From assembly GCF_002368335.1 (NCBI RefSeq), contig NZ_AP018288.1, forward strand, positions 3,166,724-3,230,723: a stretch of DNA of 64,000 nucleotides, written 5' to 3'. The position numbers and the translations under genes are program-made. This document shows, piece by piece, positions 35,480-44,389 of the stretch. This stretch comes from Nostoc sp. NIES-4103 (GTDB taxonomy: Bacteria > Cyanobacteriota > Cyanobacteriia > Cyanobacteriales > Nostocaceae). Below the pieces are notes generated by a model. It did no database searches and was not told where the DNA came from. It saw only the letters and a program-made list of their open reading frames with translations. Each line of letters begins with the position of its first letter. The stretch's first letter is position 1.

Positions 35480-36310
35480 ATGAATCTGCCCAAACCCAAG
35501 TTGGAGGATATCGAAATTCAGTTGCTATTGGAGGGGATTTACCAATACTACGGATACGACTTCCGCAATTATGCTCTATCTTCGCTCAAACGCCGAATTC
35601 AAAGCTTTATGCGATCGGAGAAGTTAGCCAGTATTTCTGCATTACAAGAAAGGTTACTGCACGATCAACCCTATTTAGAGAGATTTTTGCTCGGTTTGAC
35701 AGTGAATGTCACATCCATGTTTCGTGACCCCAGCTTTTATCTTGCCTTTAGACAGCAAGTAATTCCATTGCTGCGAACTTATCCTTTTATTCGCATTTGG
35801 CACGCTGGATGCTCAACTGGAGAAGAAGTCTATTCAATGGCAATTTTGTTACAAGAAGAAAAACTTTACCACCGATGTCGAATATATGCCACCGACAGTA
35901 ATGAAAAGGTGTTACAAAATGCCAAAACTGGTATTTTTCCCCTGAGACTAATGCAAGAATATACTCAGCTTTACTTAAAAGCCGGTGGAGCGCAATCTTT
36001 CTCTGAATACTACACAGCTGCTTATGACAATGCTATTTTTCGAGCATCTCTGAGGGAAAATGTGATTTTCGCCCAGCATAATTTGGCAACTGACAGTTCT
36101 TTTAATGAGTTCAATGTCATTCTTTGTCGTAACGTCTTAATATATTTTAATCAGACATTACAAAAGCGAGTACATGCGCTATTTTATAACAGTTTATGCA
36201 CATTTGGGATTTTGGGTCTAGGACGACAAGAATCAATTAGATTTTCTCCTTATGAAAAATATTATGAAGAAATGGCCAAAGGTGAAAAGCTATACCGGAG
36301 GCTAAACTAG
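35480..36310 (+). CDS. cheR: CheR-type protein-glutamate methyltransferase
   Basis: A 276-residue SAM-dependent methyltransferase. The N-terminal helical domain with YYGYDFRNYALSSLKRRI is followed by the SAM-binding domain with HAGCSTGEEVYSMAI and IYATDSNEKVLQNAK, typical of CheR. With cheB directly after it, stop and start overlapping, and a hybrid kinase, this forms a short operon of a kind common in cyanobacteria with no chemoreceptor gene attached. ATG at 35480 is chosen because the upstream TTG at 35450 would add ten residues without homology. Confidence 0.9.
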   Translation: MNLPKPKLEDIEIQLLLEGIYQYYGYDFRNYALSSLKRRIQSFMRSEKLASISALQERLLHDQPYLERFLLGLTVNVTSMFRDPSFYLAFRQQVIPLLRTYPFIRIWHAGCSTGEEVYSMAILLQEEKLYHRCRIYATDSNEKVLQNAKTGIFPLRLMQEYTQLYLKAGGAQSFSEYYTAAYDNAIFRASLRENVIFAQHNLATDSSFNEFNVILCRNVLIYFNQTLQKRVHALFYNSLCTFGILGLGRQESIRFSPYEKYYEEMAKGEKLYRRLN

Positions 36311-36882
36311 TGTCCTTTAAAATTGTAGTTATCGGGACTTCTTTAGGAGGCTTTTCAGCACTGAAAAATGTATTAGTAGATTTACCACAAGACTTCCTAG
36401 TGCCGATCGCGATCGTGCAACACCGCCACAAAGACTCAGACAAAACCCTAGTAGGATTATTACAAGAGCACACATGTTTACCAATTCGAGAGGTGGAAGA
36501 CAAAGACGAAATATTACCAGGACAAATCTACGTGGCACCAGCAGATTATCACTTGTTGGTAGAACCAGGTTATTTTGATTTGTCTATTGATGAGCCAGTT
36601 TGTTATGCTCGACCTTCCATCGATGTGCTGTTTGAATCAGCTGCCGATGTTTATGCCGAACAAGTCATAGGTGTAATCTTGACGGGGGCTAACCAAGATG
36701 GTATGCAAGGTCTAAAGAAAGTGAAAGCACGAGGAGGAATTACTATAGTACAGGAGCCTGCCACGGCTGAAAGCTACATTATGCCACAAGCCGCAATTTC
36801 CGCTGTTGCAGTAGACTGGATTTTATCACTTTCAGAAATTGCTCCTTTGCTAGTCAACCTTTGTCACTCTATACGGAAATGA
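36310..36882 (+). CDS. cheB: CheB-type methylesterase without receiver domain
   Basis: A 190-residue stand-alone CheB methylesterase domain. Ser11 in IGTSLGG, His near 38 in VQHRHKDS and Asp in GANQDGMQG are the catalytic triad. There is no N-terminal receiver domain, so control must come from elsewhere. The GTG start at 36310 overlaps the last base of cheR's stop codon, so the two are translationally coupled. The hybrid kinase starts four bases after its stop. Confidence 0.9.
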   Translation: MSFKIVVIGTSLGGFSALKNVLVDLPQDFLVPIAIVQHRHKDSDKTLVGLLQEHTCLPIREVEDKDEILPGQIYVAPADYHLLVEPGYFDLSIDEPVCYARPSIDVLFESAADVYAEQVIGVILTGANQDGMQGLKKVKARGGITIVQEPATAESYIMPQAAISAVAVDWILSLSEIAPLLVNLCHSIRK

Positions 36883-36886
36883 ACTC

Positions 36887-38992
36887 ATGCAGCCGGAACC
36901 CAAAGTAAACATCCTCCTGGTGGATGATAAACTGGAAAATTTACTGGCACTAGAGGCTATTTTGGAGCGGCTGGGAGAAAAGCTAGTCAGAGCCACTTCC
37001 GGAGAAGAAGCTTTGAGGTGCTTATTGCATCAGGATTTTGCAGTAATTTTGCTGGATGTGCAAATGCCAGGAATGGATGGCTTTGAAACTGCCACCATGA
37101 TTCGCAGTCGGGGGCGATCACGTCACACTCCCATTATCTTTCTGACTGCCTTTAGCACTAGCGATCAAATGTTGTTCAAAGGCTATGCCTTGGGTGCAGT
37201 TGATTATCTGCTCAAGCCCATAGACCCGAATATTTTAACTTCTAAAGTCACAGTATTTGTCGAACTGTTTAAAAAAACACAAGCAGTCCAGCGACAAGCA
37301 GCCCAACTCGCAGCAGTCAATGCTGAACTCAAGCAAAGTGAAGAGCGCTTTCGTTCCTTAAGTACCTGCTCCCCTGTGGGCATTTTTGAAATAGATACCG
37401 AAGGACGTTGTAAGTATACTAATCCCCGTTATCAAGCAATTTGTGGGTTGAGTGCAGCCGAAAGTTTACAAAAGAAGTGGCTAGAATCAGTACATCCAGA
37501 AGACCGAGAACGAGCGATCGCCACTTGGTCTAACCACATTCGTGAAAGTTGCGAGTACTCAGAAGATTTTCGCTTTCAAAACCCTGACGGTAGTCTGCGT
37601 TGGGTAGAAGTGCGCTCATCACCAATGTTATCTGCTCATGGTGAATTACTGGGATATGTAGGCACCCTCGAAGATATTACCGAACGCAAGCAAGCCGAAG
37701 AAATTCGCGCTCAGGTGATTCGAGAACAAACCGCAAGACAAGAAGCAGAAGCAGCAAATCGCATGAAAGATGAGTTTCTTGCGGTTCTCTCCCACGAACT
37801 CCGCACACCGTTGACCTCAATGTTGGGTTGGTCAAAAATACTCCGCTCCAAAAAACTGGACGAAACAGCCACCGCCAAAGCTTTGGATGCCATTGAACGT
37901 AATGCTACCTCCCAAGTGCAACTCATTGAAGATATATTGGACGTATCACGGATCATCCGAGGTCAGCTACGGCTGAATTTATCTGCTGTCAATCCGGTGA
38001 CTGTAGTCGAGGCCGCCCTAGAAGCAGTGCGTCCCCTAACAGATACGAAAGGTATTCGCATACAGACCATCTTTGATACTAACTTAGGCTCAATCTGTGG
38101 CGATCCAGCTCGTTTGCAGCAAGTAGTCTGGAATTTGCTCACTAATGCTATTAAGTTCACGCCTAAAGGTGGTGATGTCGAAGTTCGGCTGGAAAGAAAA
38201 GAATTGGCTCTTAGGGAAATTCAAGTTACCTCTGCTTCTGTGCCCCTTTGCTTCCATACATCATCCTACGTGCAAATCCAAGTGATTGATACAGGTATTG
38301 GCATCGGCCCTGACTTTTTGCCGAAAGTATTTGAACGTTTTCGCCAAGCAGACAGTACCACAACACGCGCGCACAACGGATTGGGACTAGGACTAGCGAT
38401 CGTTCGTCATCTAGTGGAACTCCATGGAGGCACAATTGTGGCAGAAAGTCCAGGACAAGGACAAGGAGCAACCTTTACGGTAAGATTACCACTAATGCCA
38501 CAAGAAAACCAGACGAGCAAGAGTAATGAAGCAGTAGGGCAAGAAAATTCTCCTATTTCCTCCTTGGGTGATAAATCAGCTCCTCTGACTGGATTAAAAG
38601 TGTTAGTTGTGGACGATGAAATTGATAGCCGTAACTTTCTCGCCTTTATGTTTGAGGAATATGGAGCGATCGCCACTGCTGTAGGATCAGTGGATGCTGC
38701 ACTAGCAGTTCTAGAACAATTAAAACCGGATATTTTGATTAGCGACATCGGTATGTCAGAGCAAGACGGTTACACCCTGATTGCGAAATTACGCTCCTTA
38801 GAACCGGAAAAAGGAGGACATATACCAGCGATCGCTTTAACTGCATATTCCCGCGAAGAAGACCGCCTACAAGCCCTTTCCGTCGGATTTCAACAGCATT
38901 TATCTAAACCCATTGACCCCAGCAAGTTAATTGCAGTGGTTGCACATGTTTTGAAATTACCTCCTACCTTGCCAATAAGCGTTTCTAGCTAA
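36887..38992 (+). CDS. Hybrid sensor histidine kinase (REC-PAS-HisKA-HATPase-REC)
   Basis: A 701-residue protein. An N-terminal receiver (LLVDDKLEN..., phosphate acceptor Asp57 in LLDVQMPG), a PAS/PAC domain at about 155-268, HisKA with His296 in LSHELRTPLTSMLGW, an ATP-binding domain with VWNLLTNAIKFTPKGG and GLGLGLAIVRHLVELHGG, and a C-terminal receiver (Asp620 in LISDIGMSEQDG). No membrane segment, so it senses a soluble or cytoplasmic cue. It is the third gene of the cheR-cheB operon, and it probably signals with them. The downstream target of its last receiver is unknown. Confidence 0.92.
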   Translation: MQPEPKVNILLVDDKLENLLALEAILERLGEKLVRATSGEEALRCLLHQDFAVILLDVQMPGMDGFETATMIRSRGRSRHTPIIFLTAFSTSDQMLFKGYALGAVDYLLKPIDPNILTSKVTVFVELFKKTQAVQRQAAQLAAVNAELKQSEERFRSLSTCSPVGIFEIDTEGRCKYTNPRYQAICGLSAAESLQKKWLESVHPEDRERAIATWSNHIRESCEYSEDFRFQNPDGSLRWVEVRSSPMLSAHGELLGYVGTLEDITERKQAEEIRAQVIREQTARQEAEAANRMKDEFLAVLSHELRTPLTSMLGWSKILRSKKLDETATAKALDAIERNATSQVQLIEDILDVSRIIRGQLRLNLSAVNPVTVVEAALEAVRPLTDTKGIRIQTIFDTNLGSICGDPARLQQVVWNLLTNAIKFTPKGGDVEVRLERKELALREIQVTSASVPLCFHTSSYVQIQVIDTGIGIGPDFLPKVFERFRQADSTTTRAHNGLGLGLAIVRHLVELHGGTIVAESPGQGQGATFTVRLPLMPQENQTSKSNEAVGQENSPISSLGDKSAPLTGLKVLVVDDEIDSRNFLAFMFEEYGAIATAVGSVDAALAVLEQLKPDILISDIGMSEQDGYTLIAKLRSLEPEKGGHIPAIALTAYSREEDRLQALSVGFQQHLSKPIDPSKLIAVVAHVLKLPPTLPISVSS

Positions 38993-39571
38993 TTGGGTTG
39001 AGGCTTGTTTATGGTCAAAAATGTTTAAGTCCCGTTAGTTGAACGCATTCAGCTACATGGGGAAATTCGCTCGTATGGGGCTTGAATGAACCGATTTCAA
39101 GATTTGAGGTTGGCAATAGTTGCTCACTCGCTCCTATTGGCACATGCTAGCAACTGCAAAAAATTGGGCTAATGGTGCTGCTCGATTTTTTCTTTTCTGC
39201 TCTTTTCATTACCCAGTGTAGTATGTGTGAAAATACCTTTTCGCTTTAATTTTTATATTTTTTATTGGTAGTATATTTTACATCTTTTAATTTTTGTCCT
39301 ATTTAGTGGAAGTGTTTTTTTTGAAGAAGAATTCAGGAGTCAGAATTCAGGAGTCAGAATCACTCTTCGTCGGGGATTGGTGACCCGCGACTGATTTAAG
39401 ACCTCCCTCACGGGTTCGCCAGTTTCCCATCTCGGCAGAGCCAAGACGGGAACTGGACTCACCAAATCATAGATTTGGAGAGGGTTTTAAACCCGTTTAT
39501 TCATCCGCGGCTTCGCACAGAATTCAATTTCTTATTCTGGCGACTGACGCCTCTATTCTGTTTGATAAAAT
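38993..39571. repeat. Spacer with REP-like blocks
   Basis: The first 300 bases have no recognisable feature. GAATTCAGGAGTCA repeats (39328-39358) and a REP-like block (39376-39515, with CGGGTTCGCCAG and CTCGGCAGAGCCAAGACGGG) follow, leading into the eroded integrase. No intact gene. Confidence 0.55.
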
Positions 39572-39770
39572 TTAAAATGGCTCAGACCATCGCTTAACTA
39601 AAACCTCCCCAAAACTGCTATCAGGGCTTGCGTGCAGATATTTACTCGTAGTATCCAAACTTGTATACCCAAGAGTAGCCTAAACTAAATGCACCGGAAC
39701 ACCTTCATCCAAAGCATGGGTAGCGTGACTGTGCCTAAACCATTGGGCTAAAACATTCATGGCATTCTCT
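39572..39770 (-). pseudogene. C-terminal remnant of a tyrosine recombinase/integrase
   Basis: The minus-strand frame ending at TAA 39572-39574 reads WFRHSHATHALDEGVPVHLV, a stop (TAG, 39680-39682), then ATLGYTSLDTTSKYLHASPD. This is the C-terminal catalytic part of phage-type integrases (compare RHSHATHAL...LGH...TSKYLH), with catalytic Arg and Tyr kept, the stop in place of a usual Gln, and the LGH histidine changed to Tyr. Sequence upstream of about 39770 does not continue as integrase. It is dead and probably marks an old integration. Confidence 0.72.
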
Positions 39771-39961
39771 AATGACGCCGCCGCCCGATCGCCCTCTAGC
39801 GACAGCCGCGCATGGTTTCCCAACAGCCGCGAAAGTGTCCGTCGTGCAGAGAAAGATTTAAAAATAGAGACTTTTGCAGGAGGTTTAATCTAGTTAGATA
39901 CTCTTAGAGTGGGAAGAGAGTAGTTAAGTTTAAGACTGGAAACTAAAATAGGTGAGAAAAG

Positions 39962-40138
39962 ATGAATAAGACGCTTGTATCAATTTTAATGTTTGCATTT
40001 TTACTGTTGTTTATTGTCTCTCCCTTTGCTGCCCTTTCTGGTTTAATGCTTGTTTCAGTAGTTGCAGGGCTTTTGTTTGTATTCAATAATTTGCTGCAAG
40101 TGATTATTCATCATGAAACAGATTCCAATTCACCATAA
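39962..40138 (+). CDS. Small hydrophobic protein (58 residues)
   Basis: An ATG frame of 58 codons ending TAA. Residues 4-43 are almost continuously hydrophobic (LVSILMFAFLLLFIVSPFAA and LMLVSVVAGLLFVF), enough for two membrane helices, followed by a charged tail HHETDSNSP. AGGTGAG lies seven to thirteen bases before the ATG. It is too short for the usual frame cut-off. No family recognised. It is located between an eroded integrase and the arsR gene. Confidence 0.5.
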   Translation: MNKTLVSILMFAFLLLFIVSPFAALSGLMLVSVVAGLLFVFNNLLQVIIHHETDSNSP

Positions 40139-40186
40139 AACAAATTGCTGTTTTACGTATTAATGCGGTAATTTTCAGAAAAATAC

Positions 40187-40552
40187 TTACCTATCGCTCT
40201 GTCTTTGCACTACTTTGACAGGAACTTTTGACTGATTACATATCATCAATGGTTGAGCCGATCGCAACACCGCATCTAACAACCCTGGAAACAGCGCCTC
40301 TAAATCTTCACGTCGCAACTGATTAATGTGTTGTGTCCCTTCTTTATGAGTCAAGACTACCCCCGACTCCCGTAAAATCTTGAAGTGATTGGACATGGTA
40401 GACTTGGCGATCGCAAAATCAAACTCAGCACAGCACTGCTCACCCTTAGTCGCTAGCAAGCGTACTATCTCTAGCCTTACTGGGTCGCCTAACGCATATA
40501 GCACTCCCGGTAAAGAAATGTTTTTTCGGTCTGGATGATATAAGAATCTCAT
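40187..40552 (-). CDS. ArsR-family transcriptional regulator
   Basis: A 121-residue winged-helix repressor. ALGDPVRLEIVRLLATKGEQ, the recognition helix region STMSNHFKILRESGVV and the wing with HKEGTQHI mark it as ArsR/SmtB family. It lacks the paired cysteines of the ArsR CxC motif and the His-rich alpha-5 site of SmtB; Cys residues occur as QCCAEF, which could sense oxidants or a metal. It is divergent from trxA, with a palindromic operator candidate between. The downstream redox genes suggest sensing of oxidative or electrophile stress, which is inference. Confidence 0.85.
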   Translation of the reverse strand: MRFLYHPDRKNISLPGVLYALGDPVRLEIVRLLATKGEQCCAEFDFAIAKSTMSNHFKILRESGVVLTHKEGTQHINQLRREDLEALFPGLLDAVLRSAQPLMICNQSKVPVKVVQRQSDR

Positions 40553-40590
40553 ATTTGCATTATCTCTTAAAATCGACTATATTTTAATTA

Positions 40591-40605
40591 TTCGATATTA
40601 TCGAA
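40591..40605. promoter_or_regulatory. Palindromic operator candidate between arsR-type gene and trxA
   Basis: TTCGATATTATCGAA is a perfect palindrome with a one-base centre. It sits between the divergent starts of the ArsR-type regulator (40552) and trxA (40633), 28 bases before the trxA ATG, where a repressor of both genes would bind. No second copy was found in front of the later genes of the group. Confidence 0.6.
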
Positions 40606-40632
40606 CAATAGAATTAAATCAGGAAGGCAATT

Positions 40633-40965
40633 ATGTCATCCATTACAAATGTCACAGAAGCCACATTTAAACCAGAAGTCCTAGAAAGTGAAATTCCAGT
40701 ATTAGTAGACTTTTGGGCGCCTTGGTGCGGCCCTTGTCGGATGGTGGCTCCGGTTGTAGATGAAGTTGCTGCTGAATACGAAGGACAGGTGAAAGTGGTG
40801 AAGCTGAACACAGATCAAAATCCCACAATTGCCAGCCATTATGGAATTCGCAGTATTCCCACGCTGATGGTATTTAAAGGAGGGAGACAAGTCGATACAG
40901 TCGTGGGTGCAGTACCGAAAACCACCTTGACTAAGACTCTAGCACAGCATATTCAAGAAAGTTAG
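40633..40965 (+). CDS. trxA: Thioredoxin
   Basis: A 110-residue thioredoxin that reduces protein disulfides. Active site WCGPC with Cys32 and Cys35; the cis-proline is in RSIPTLMVFKGG. The full family length is present. AGGAAGG lies about seven bases before the ATG. Divergent from the ArsR-type gene, so likely under its control and not the main housekeeping thioredoxin. Confidence 0.95.
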   Translation: MSSITNVTEATFKPEVLESEIPVLVDFWAPWCGPCRMVAPVVDEVAAEYEGQVKVVKLNTDQNPTIASHYGIRSIPTLMVFKGGRQVDTVVGAVPKTTLTKTLAQHIQES

Positions 40966-41201
40966 TAGAGAGGCAGGGGGGATGGGGAGATAGGGAGATG
41001 GGGAGCAGGGGGGATGGGGAGCAGGGGCAATAGTTTTTCCCAATTCCCAATTCCCCTTCGGGTGACGCTCCTTCGTCGCTAACGCTACGAAGATCGCCAG
41101 TCGCTCATGGGGGAAACCCCCTCTTGGCCGCGCTGGCTCACCAATTCCCAATTCCCAATTCCCAATTCCCAATTCCATATACTCTATTTAAAGATGTAAC
41201 C
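40966..41201. repeat. Spacer with tandem repeats and a REP-like element
   Basis: GATGGGGAG repeats (40980-41025), a REP-like block (41056-41142) and CAATTCC heptamers (41140-41175) fill the gap between trxA and the old yellow enzyme gene. Only the last 25 bases are free of repeats. Confidence 0.75.
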
Positions 41202-42314
41202 ATGAGTACTGATATCAACTTATTTTCTCCCTATCAATTGGGGAACTTGGAACTACCCAACCGTATAGTGATGGCTCCCTTAACCCGAAACAGGGCAGGG
41301 CAGGGAAATGTGCCACACCAACTGAATGCCACCTACTATGCTCAACGGGCTTCCGCTGGACTAATCATTTCTGAAGCGACTCAGGTTGCTCCTACTGGAC
41401 AAGGGTATCCTCAAACACCAGGAATTCATTCACAAGAACAGGTAGCTGGTTGGAAGTTGGTGACTGATGCTGTACATCAACAGGGAGGGCGAATCTTTCT
41501 GCAACTATGGCATGTAGGCAGAATTTCTCACCCGGATTTGCAACCCAATGGAGAATTACCTGTAGCGCCTTCTGCTATTACTCCTAAAGGTGAGGCTTCA
41601 ACCTATGAAGGGCCAAAACCCTTTGTGACTCCCCGTCCATTAGAAACTTCGGAAATACCAGCAATTGTAGAACAGTACCGTCAAGGCGCAGCCAATGCCC
41701 TAGCGGCTGGCTTTGATGGGGTGGAAATTCACAGTGCCAATGGTTATTTACTTGACCAATTTCTCCGGGATGGCACTAATCAGCGCACAGATAAGTATGG
41801 AGGCAGTATTGAGAATCGCGCCCGACTGCTATTAGAGGTGACAGAGGCAGTAACTAGTGTGTGGGGTGCTAAACAAGTGGGAGTACGCCTTTCTCCTAGT
41901 GGAACGTTTAACGACATGCGTGACTCCAATCCATTGGAAACCTTTGGTTATGTAGCCCAAGCACTGAACCAGTTTGATTTAGCCTACCTACATATTTTTG
42001 AAGCGATAGACGCAGACATCAGACATGGTACAACAGTCGTGCCAACCAGTCATTTGCGCGATCGCTATACAGGTACAATTATAGTCAATGGCGGTTATAC
42101 CGATGAAAAAGCTAATACTGTCCTAGCAAACAAAGCAGCAGATTTGGTTGCCTTTGGTACTCTATTTATATCTAATCCCGATTTACCCCAGCGCTTGGCT
42201 GTTAATGCACCGCTCAATCAGCCAGACCAATCAACTTTTTATGGTGGTGGGGAAAAAGGATATACAGACTATCCATTTTGGTCAACTGCTAGCGAACAAG
42301 TAGGGATTTCCTAA
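41202..42314 (+). CDS. Alkene reductase, old yellow enzyme family
   Basis: A 370-residue FMN-dependent oxidoreductase that reduces activated C=C bonds of enones and related electrophiles with NAD(P)H. The start LFSPYQLGNLELPNRIVMAP, substrate-binding His-Asn/His-His pair region (LWHVGRISHP and VEIHSANGYLLDQFL) and RDGTNQRTDKYGGSIENR are characteristic. I use ATG at 41202; the earlier frame start would translate tandem repeats. It belongs to the trxA-led group of electrophile/redox genes. Confidence 0.93.
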   Translation: MSTDINLFSPYQLGNLELPNRIVMAPLTRNRAGQGNVPHQLNATYYAQRASAGLIISEATQVAPTGQGYPQTPGIHSQEQVAGWKLVTDAVHQQGGRIFLQLWHVGRISHPDLQPNGELPVAPSAITPKGEASTYEGPKPFVTPRPLETSEIPAIVEQYRQGAANALAAGFDGVEIHSANGYLLDQFLRDGTNQRTDKYGGSIENRARLLLEVTEAVTSVWGAKQVGVRLSPSGTFNDMRDSNPLETFGYVAQALNQFDLAYLHIFEAIDADIRHGTTVVPTSHLRDRYTGTIIVNGGYTDEKANTVLANKAADLVAFGTLFISNPDLPQRLAVNAPLNQPDQSTFYGGGEKGYTDYPFWSTASEQVGIS

Positions 42315-42617
42315 TACCAACTTTGGATTTTGGGTTGCACCAAAAAAGTGCTGTCAGCGTAAATTGGATTTTGGCTTTACAATCTTTATTGCAAGGCTGT
42401 TTGAGGAATTTCAAGCAATACTAAGCTGTTCTACATCAAGATTGCATATTTAATTGTGTTGACTGATGATTGTCATCAGTAATCGATCAAAGACCTGCTT
42501 TTTTCAAAGACGCTACGTGAACACGAATAATTATGCAATGAATATGTGTTTAGCTTAATTATCTCAGTTTGATAGAATTCCTGGCTCGTCAAATTCAAAT
42601 TAAATTAGGAGAATCTC
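42315..42617. other. Spacer before the nitroreductase gene
   Basis: A sequence resembling the glnB terminator (GTGTTGACTGATGATTGTCA near 42457) occurs in the middle. AGGAGAA at 42607-42613 is the ribosome site of the next gene. No gene is visible in this interval. Confidence 0.5.
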
Positions 42618-43283
42618 ATGAGTGCTATCACCCAAACTCAACCTTTAGATGTACCCAGTGCGATCGCTCAGCGACGTTCCATCAAAACTTTTAAAACAGA
42701 CCCCATCGCCCCAGAACTACTTAAGCAATTGGTTGAGTTGACTGTGGCTGCACCCAGCAGTTTTAATATCCAGGATTGGCAAATTGTTCTTGTTCAAGAT
42801 GAAGCTCAAAAGGCAGCACTTGCAGCAGCATCTTGGAATCAACAGCAAATAGTCCAAGCACCGGTTACATTTGTCTTTGCTGCCGATCCTACAGTAGGTG
42901 AAAAAGACTTGACCCCAATTTTTGAGCAAGGACTCCAGACAGGTGCATGGAATGAAAAGACTGTCAAGTATTTTGAAAGTGCCATTCCCCAATTCCAAAC
43001 AGCGCTAGGAGATAAACGACGGGAGTACGCCATCAAAGATGCCATAATTGCAGCCACCCATTTAGTATTAGCAGCAGAAAGTTTGGGGTTATCTACTTGC
43101 TTTATGAACGGCTGGATTGAAGAAAAAGTCAAAGAAGTGATTGGTGCAGCCGATAATCCAGATTTAGCGATCGCCGTTTTGGTTCCCGTTGGCTATGCAT
43201 CAGAACCACGCTTGAATCCTGGTCGCTTGCCATTTTCCTACAACGTATCTGTTGACAGAATCGGTAATCCATATCAGGGTTAG
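42618..43283 (+). CDS. Nitroreductase family protein
   Basis: A 221-residue flavoenzyme of the nitroreductase fold. AIAQRRSIKTFK at the start gives the FMN-phosphate-binding arginines, and VAAPSSFNIQDWQIVLV and the C-terminal GYASEP and RLPF blocks fit. Enzymes of the family reduce nitro groups, quinones or other electrophiles with NAD(P)H. A clear AGGAGA lies before the ATG, so the gene may have its own translation control. Part of the arsR-adjacent redox group. Confidence 0.88.
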   Translation: MSAITQTQPLDVPSAIAQRRSIKTFKTDPIAPELLKQLVELTVAAPSSFNIQDWQIVLVQDEAQKAALAAASWNQQQIVQAPVTFVFAADPTVGEKDLTPIFEQGLQTGAWNEKTVKYFESAIPQFQTALGDKRREYAIKDAIIAATHLVLAAESLGLSTCFMNGWIEEKVKEVIGAADNPDLAIAVLVPVGYASEPRLNPGRLPFSYNVSVDRIGNPYQG

Positions 43284-43541
43284 TTCTGAGATGAGGGGAT
43301 GAGGGAGATGGGGTGATGAGGGAGATGGGGGAGATGAGGGAGATGAGGGAAGCTTAGCACTTGAAGTTTAAAACTCAGAGGTTTAAGTTTCAGCCTCAAA
43401 ACCTCAAACTTCGACTTGAAAAGCTTGAACTTCCTCATCTCATCAATGCCCCATTCCCCATTCCCTATTCCCCATTGCCCCTTATCCCCAGAGGGGGCCC
43501 CGAGTTCCCCATTCCCCATTCCCCATGTAAAAATTAAATCC
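43284..43541. repeat. Tandem repeats upstream of the SDR gene
   Basis: GATGAGGGA repeats (43295-43345), AACCTCAAACT-type repeats and CCCCATT heptamers (43445-43525) fill the spacer. The ATG at 43542 lies about 17 bases after the last repeat unit. Confidence 0.75.
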
Positions 43542-44231
43542 ATGCCAACAACAGCTTTAATTGTCGGAGCAGGTAGTGGACTTAGTGCTTCTTTAGCTCG
43601 CTTGTTTGTGAAAGAGGGAATTAGTGTAGCTTTAGCAGCTCGCCAAATTGAGAAACTCACTCAACTTAGTAGTGAAATTGGAGCGGTCAGTTTTGCAGCT
43701 GATGTCTCAAAACCAGACGAAGTGCAGCAGTTATTTAATGATGTTGACAATAAACTGGGTTCAGTGAATATTGTCGTTTACAATCCCAGTTACCGAGTGC
43801 GAGGCCCCCTTGTGGATTTAGACCCAACCGAGGTAGCAAAAACTCTAGATATAACTGCTTACGGTGGCTTTTTGGTTGCTCAAGCTGCTGCAAAAAGGAT
43901 GTTGCAGCAGGGGAATGGTGCTATCTTTTTTACCGGAGCCTCAGCCAGTGTGAAAGGTTATCCTCAGTCTGCACCCTTTGCTATGGGTAAGTTTGCACTA
44001 CGTGGTTTGGCTCAAAGTATTGCCCGTGAACTAGCACCAAAGAATATTCATGTAGCGCATTTCGTCATTGATGGTGCTATTCGTTCAGCAGTACGCCCAG
44101 ATCCAGCAGACAAACCTGATAGTACTCTTGATCCGGATGCGATCGCTCAAACTTACCTGAGCATACTACGTCAACCCCGCAGTGCTTGGACATGGGAAGT
44201 TGAATTAAGACCTTGGGTTGAGCATTTTTAG
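43542..44231 (+). CDS. Short-chain dehydrogenase/reductase with Phe in the catalytic Tyr position
   Basis: A 229-residue SDR-fold protein. The cofactor loop is GAGSGLSASLA, and VVYNPSYR stands where NNAG usually is. The catalytic YxxxK reads FAMGK (in SAPFAMGKFALRGLAQ), so the tyrosine is Phe, while the Lys and the Ser of FTGASASV are kept. Such members can be atypical oxidoreductases or non-catalytic binders. The ATG at 43542 replaces an upstream start that would translate tandem repeats. It is part of the redox group, between nitroreductase and GST. Confidence 0.82.
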   Translation: MPTTALIVGAGSGLSASLARLFVKEGISVALAARQIEKLTQLSSEIGAVSFAADVSKPDEVQQLFNDVDNKLGSVNIVVYNPSYRVRGPLVDLDPTEVAKTLDITAYGGFLVAQAAAKRMLQQGNGAIFFTGASASVKGYPQSAPFAMGKFALRGLAQSIARELAPKNIHVAHFVIDGAIRSAVRPDPADKPDSTLDPDAIAQTYLSILRQPRSAWTWEVELRPWVEHF

Positions 44232-44389
44232 ATAGGGGAGATGAAGGGGTTCTAAATCGCGATCGCACTTTTGCTCCCGTATCTACCTAAATTTTATCAA
44301 TAGTTCGGAAACCTATAGCGATCGCCTGAACGCGCATCACCAAGTTAACCGTGTTTCCACTGGATTAAACACTGTTGGAGAAATAAACT

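Noticed and set aside
41124..41201. Longer old yellow enzyme start
   Set aside because: The upstream part is CAATTCC repeats; the conserved domain starts at 41202.
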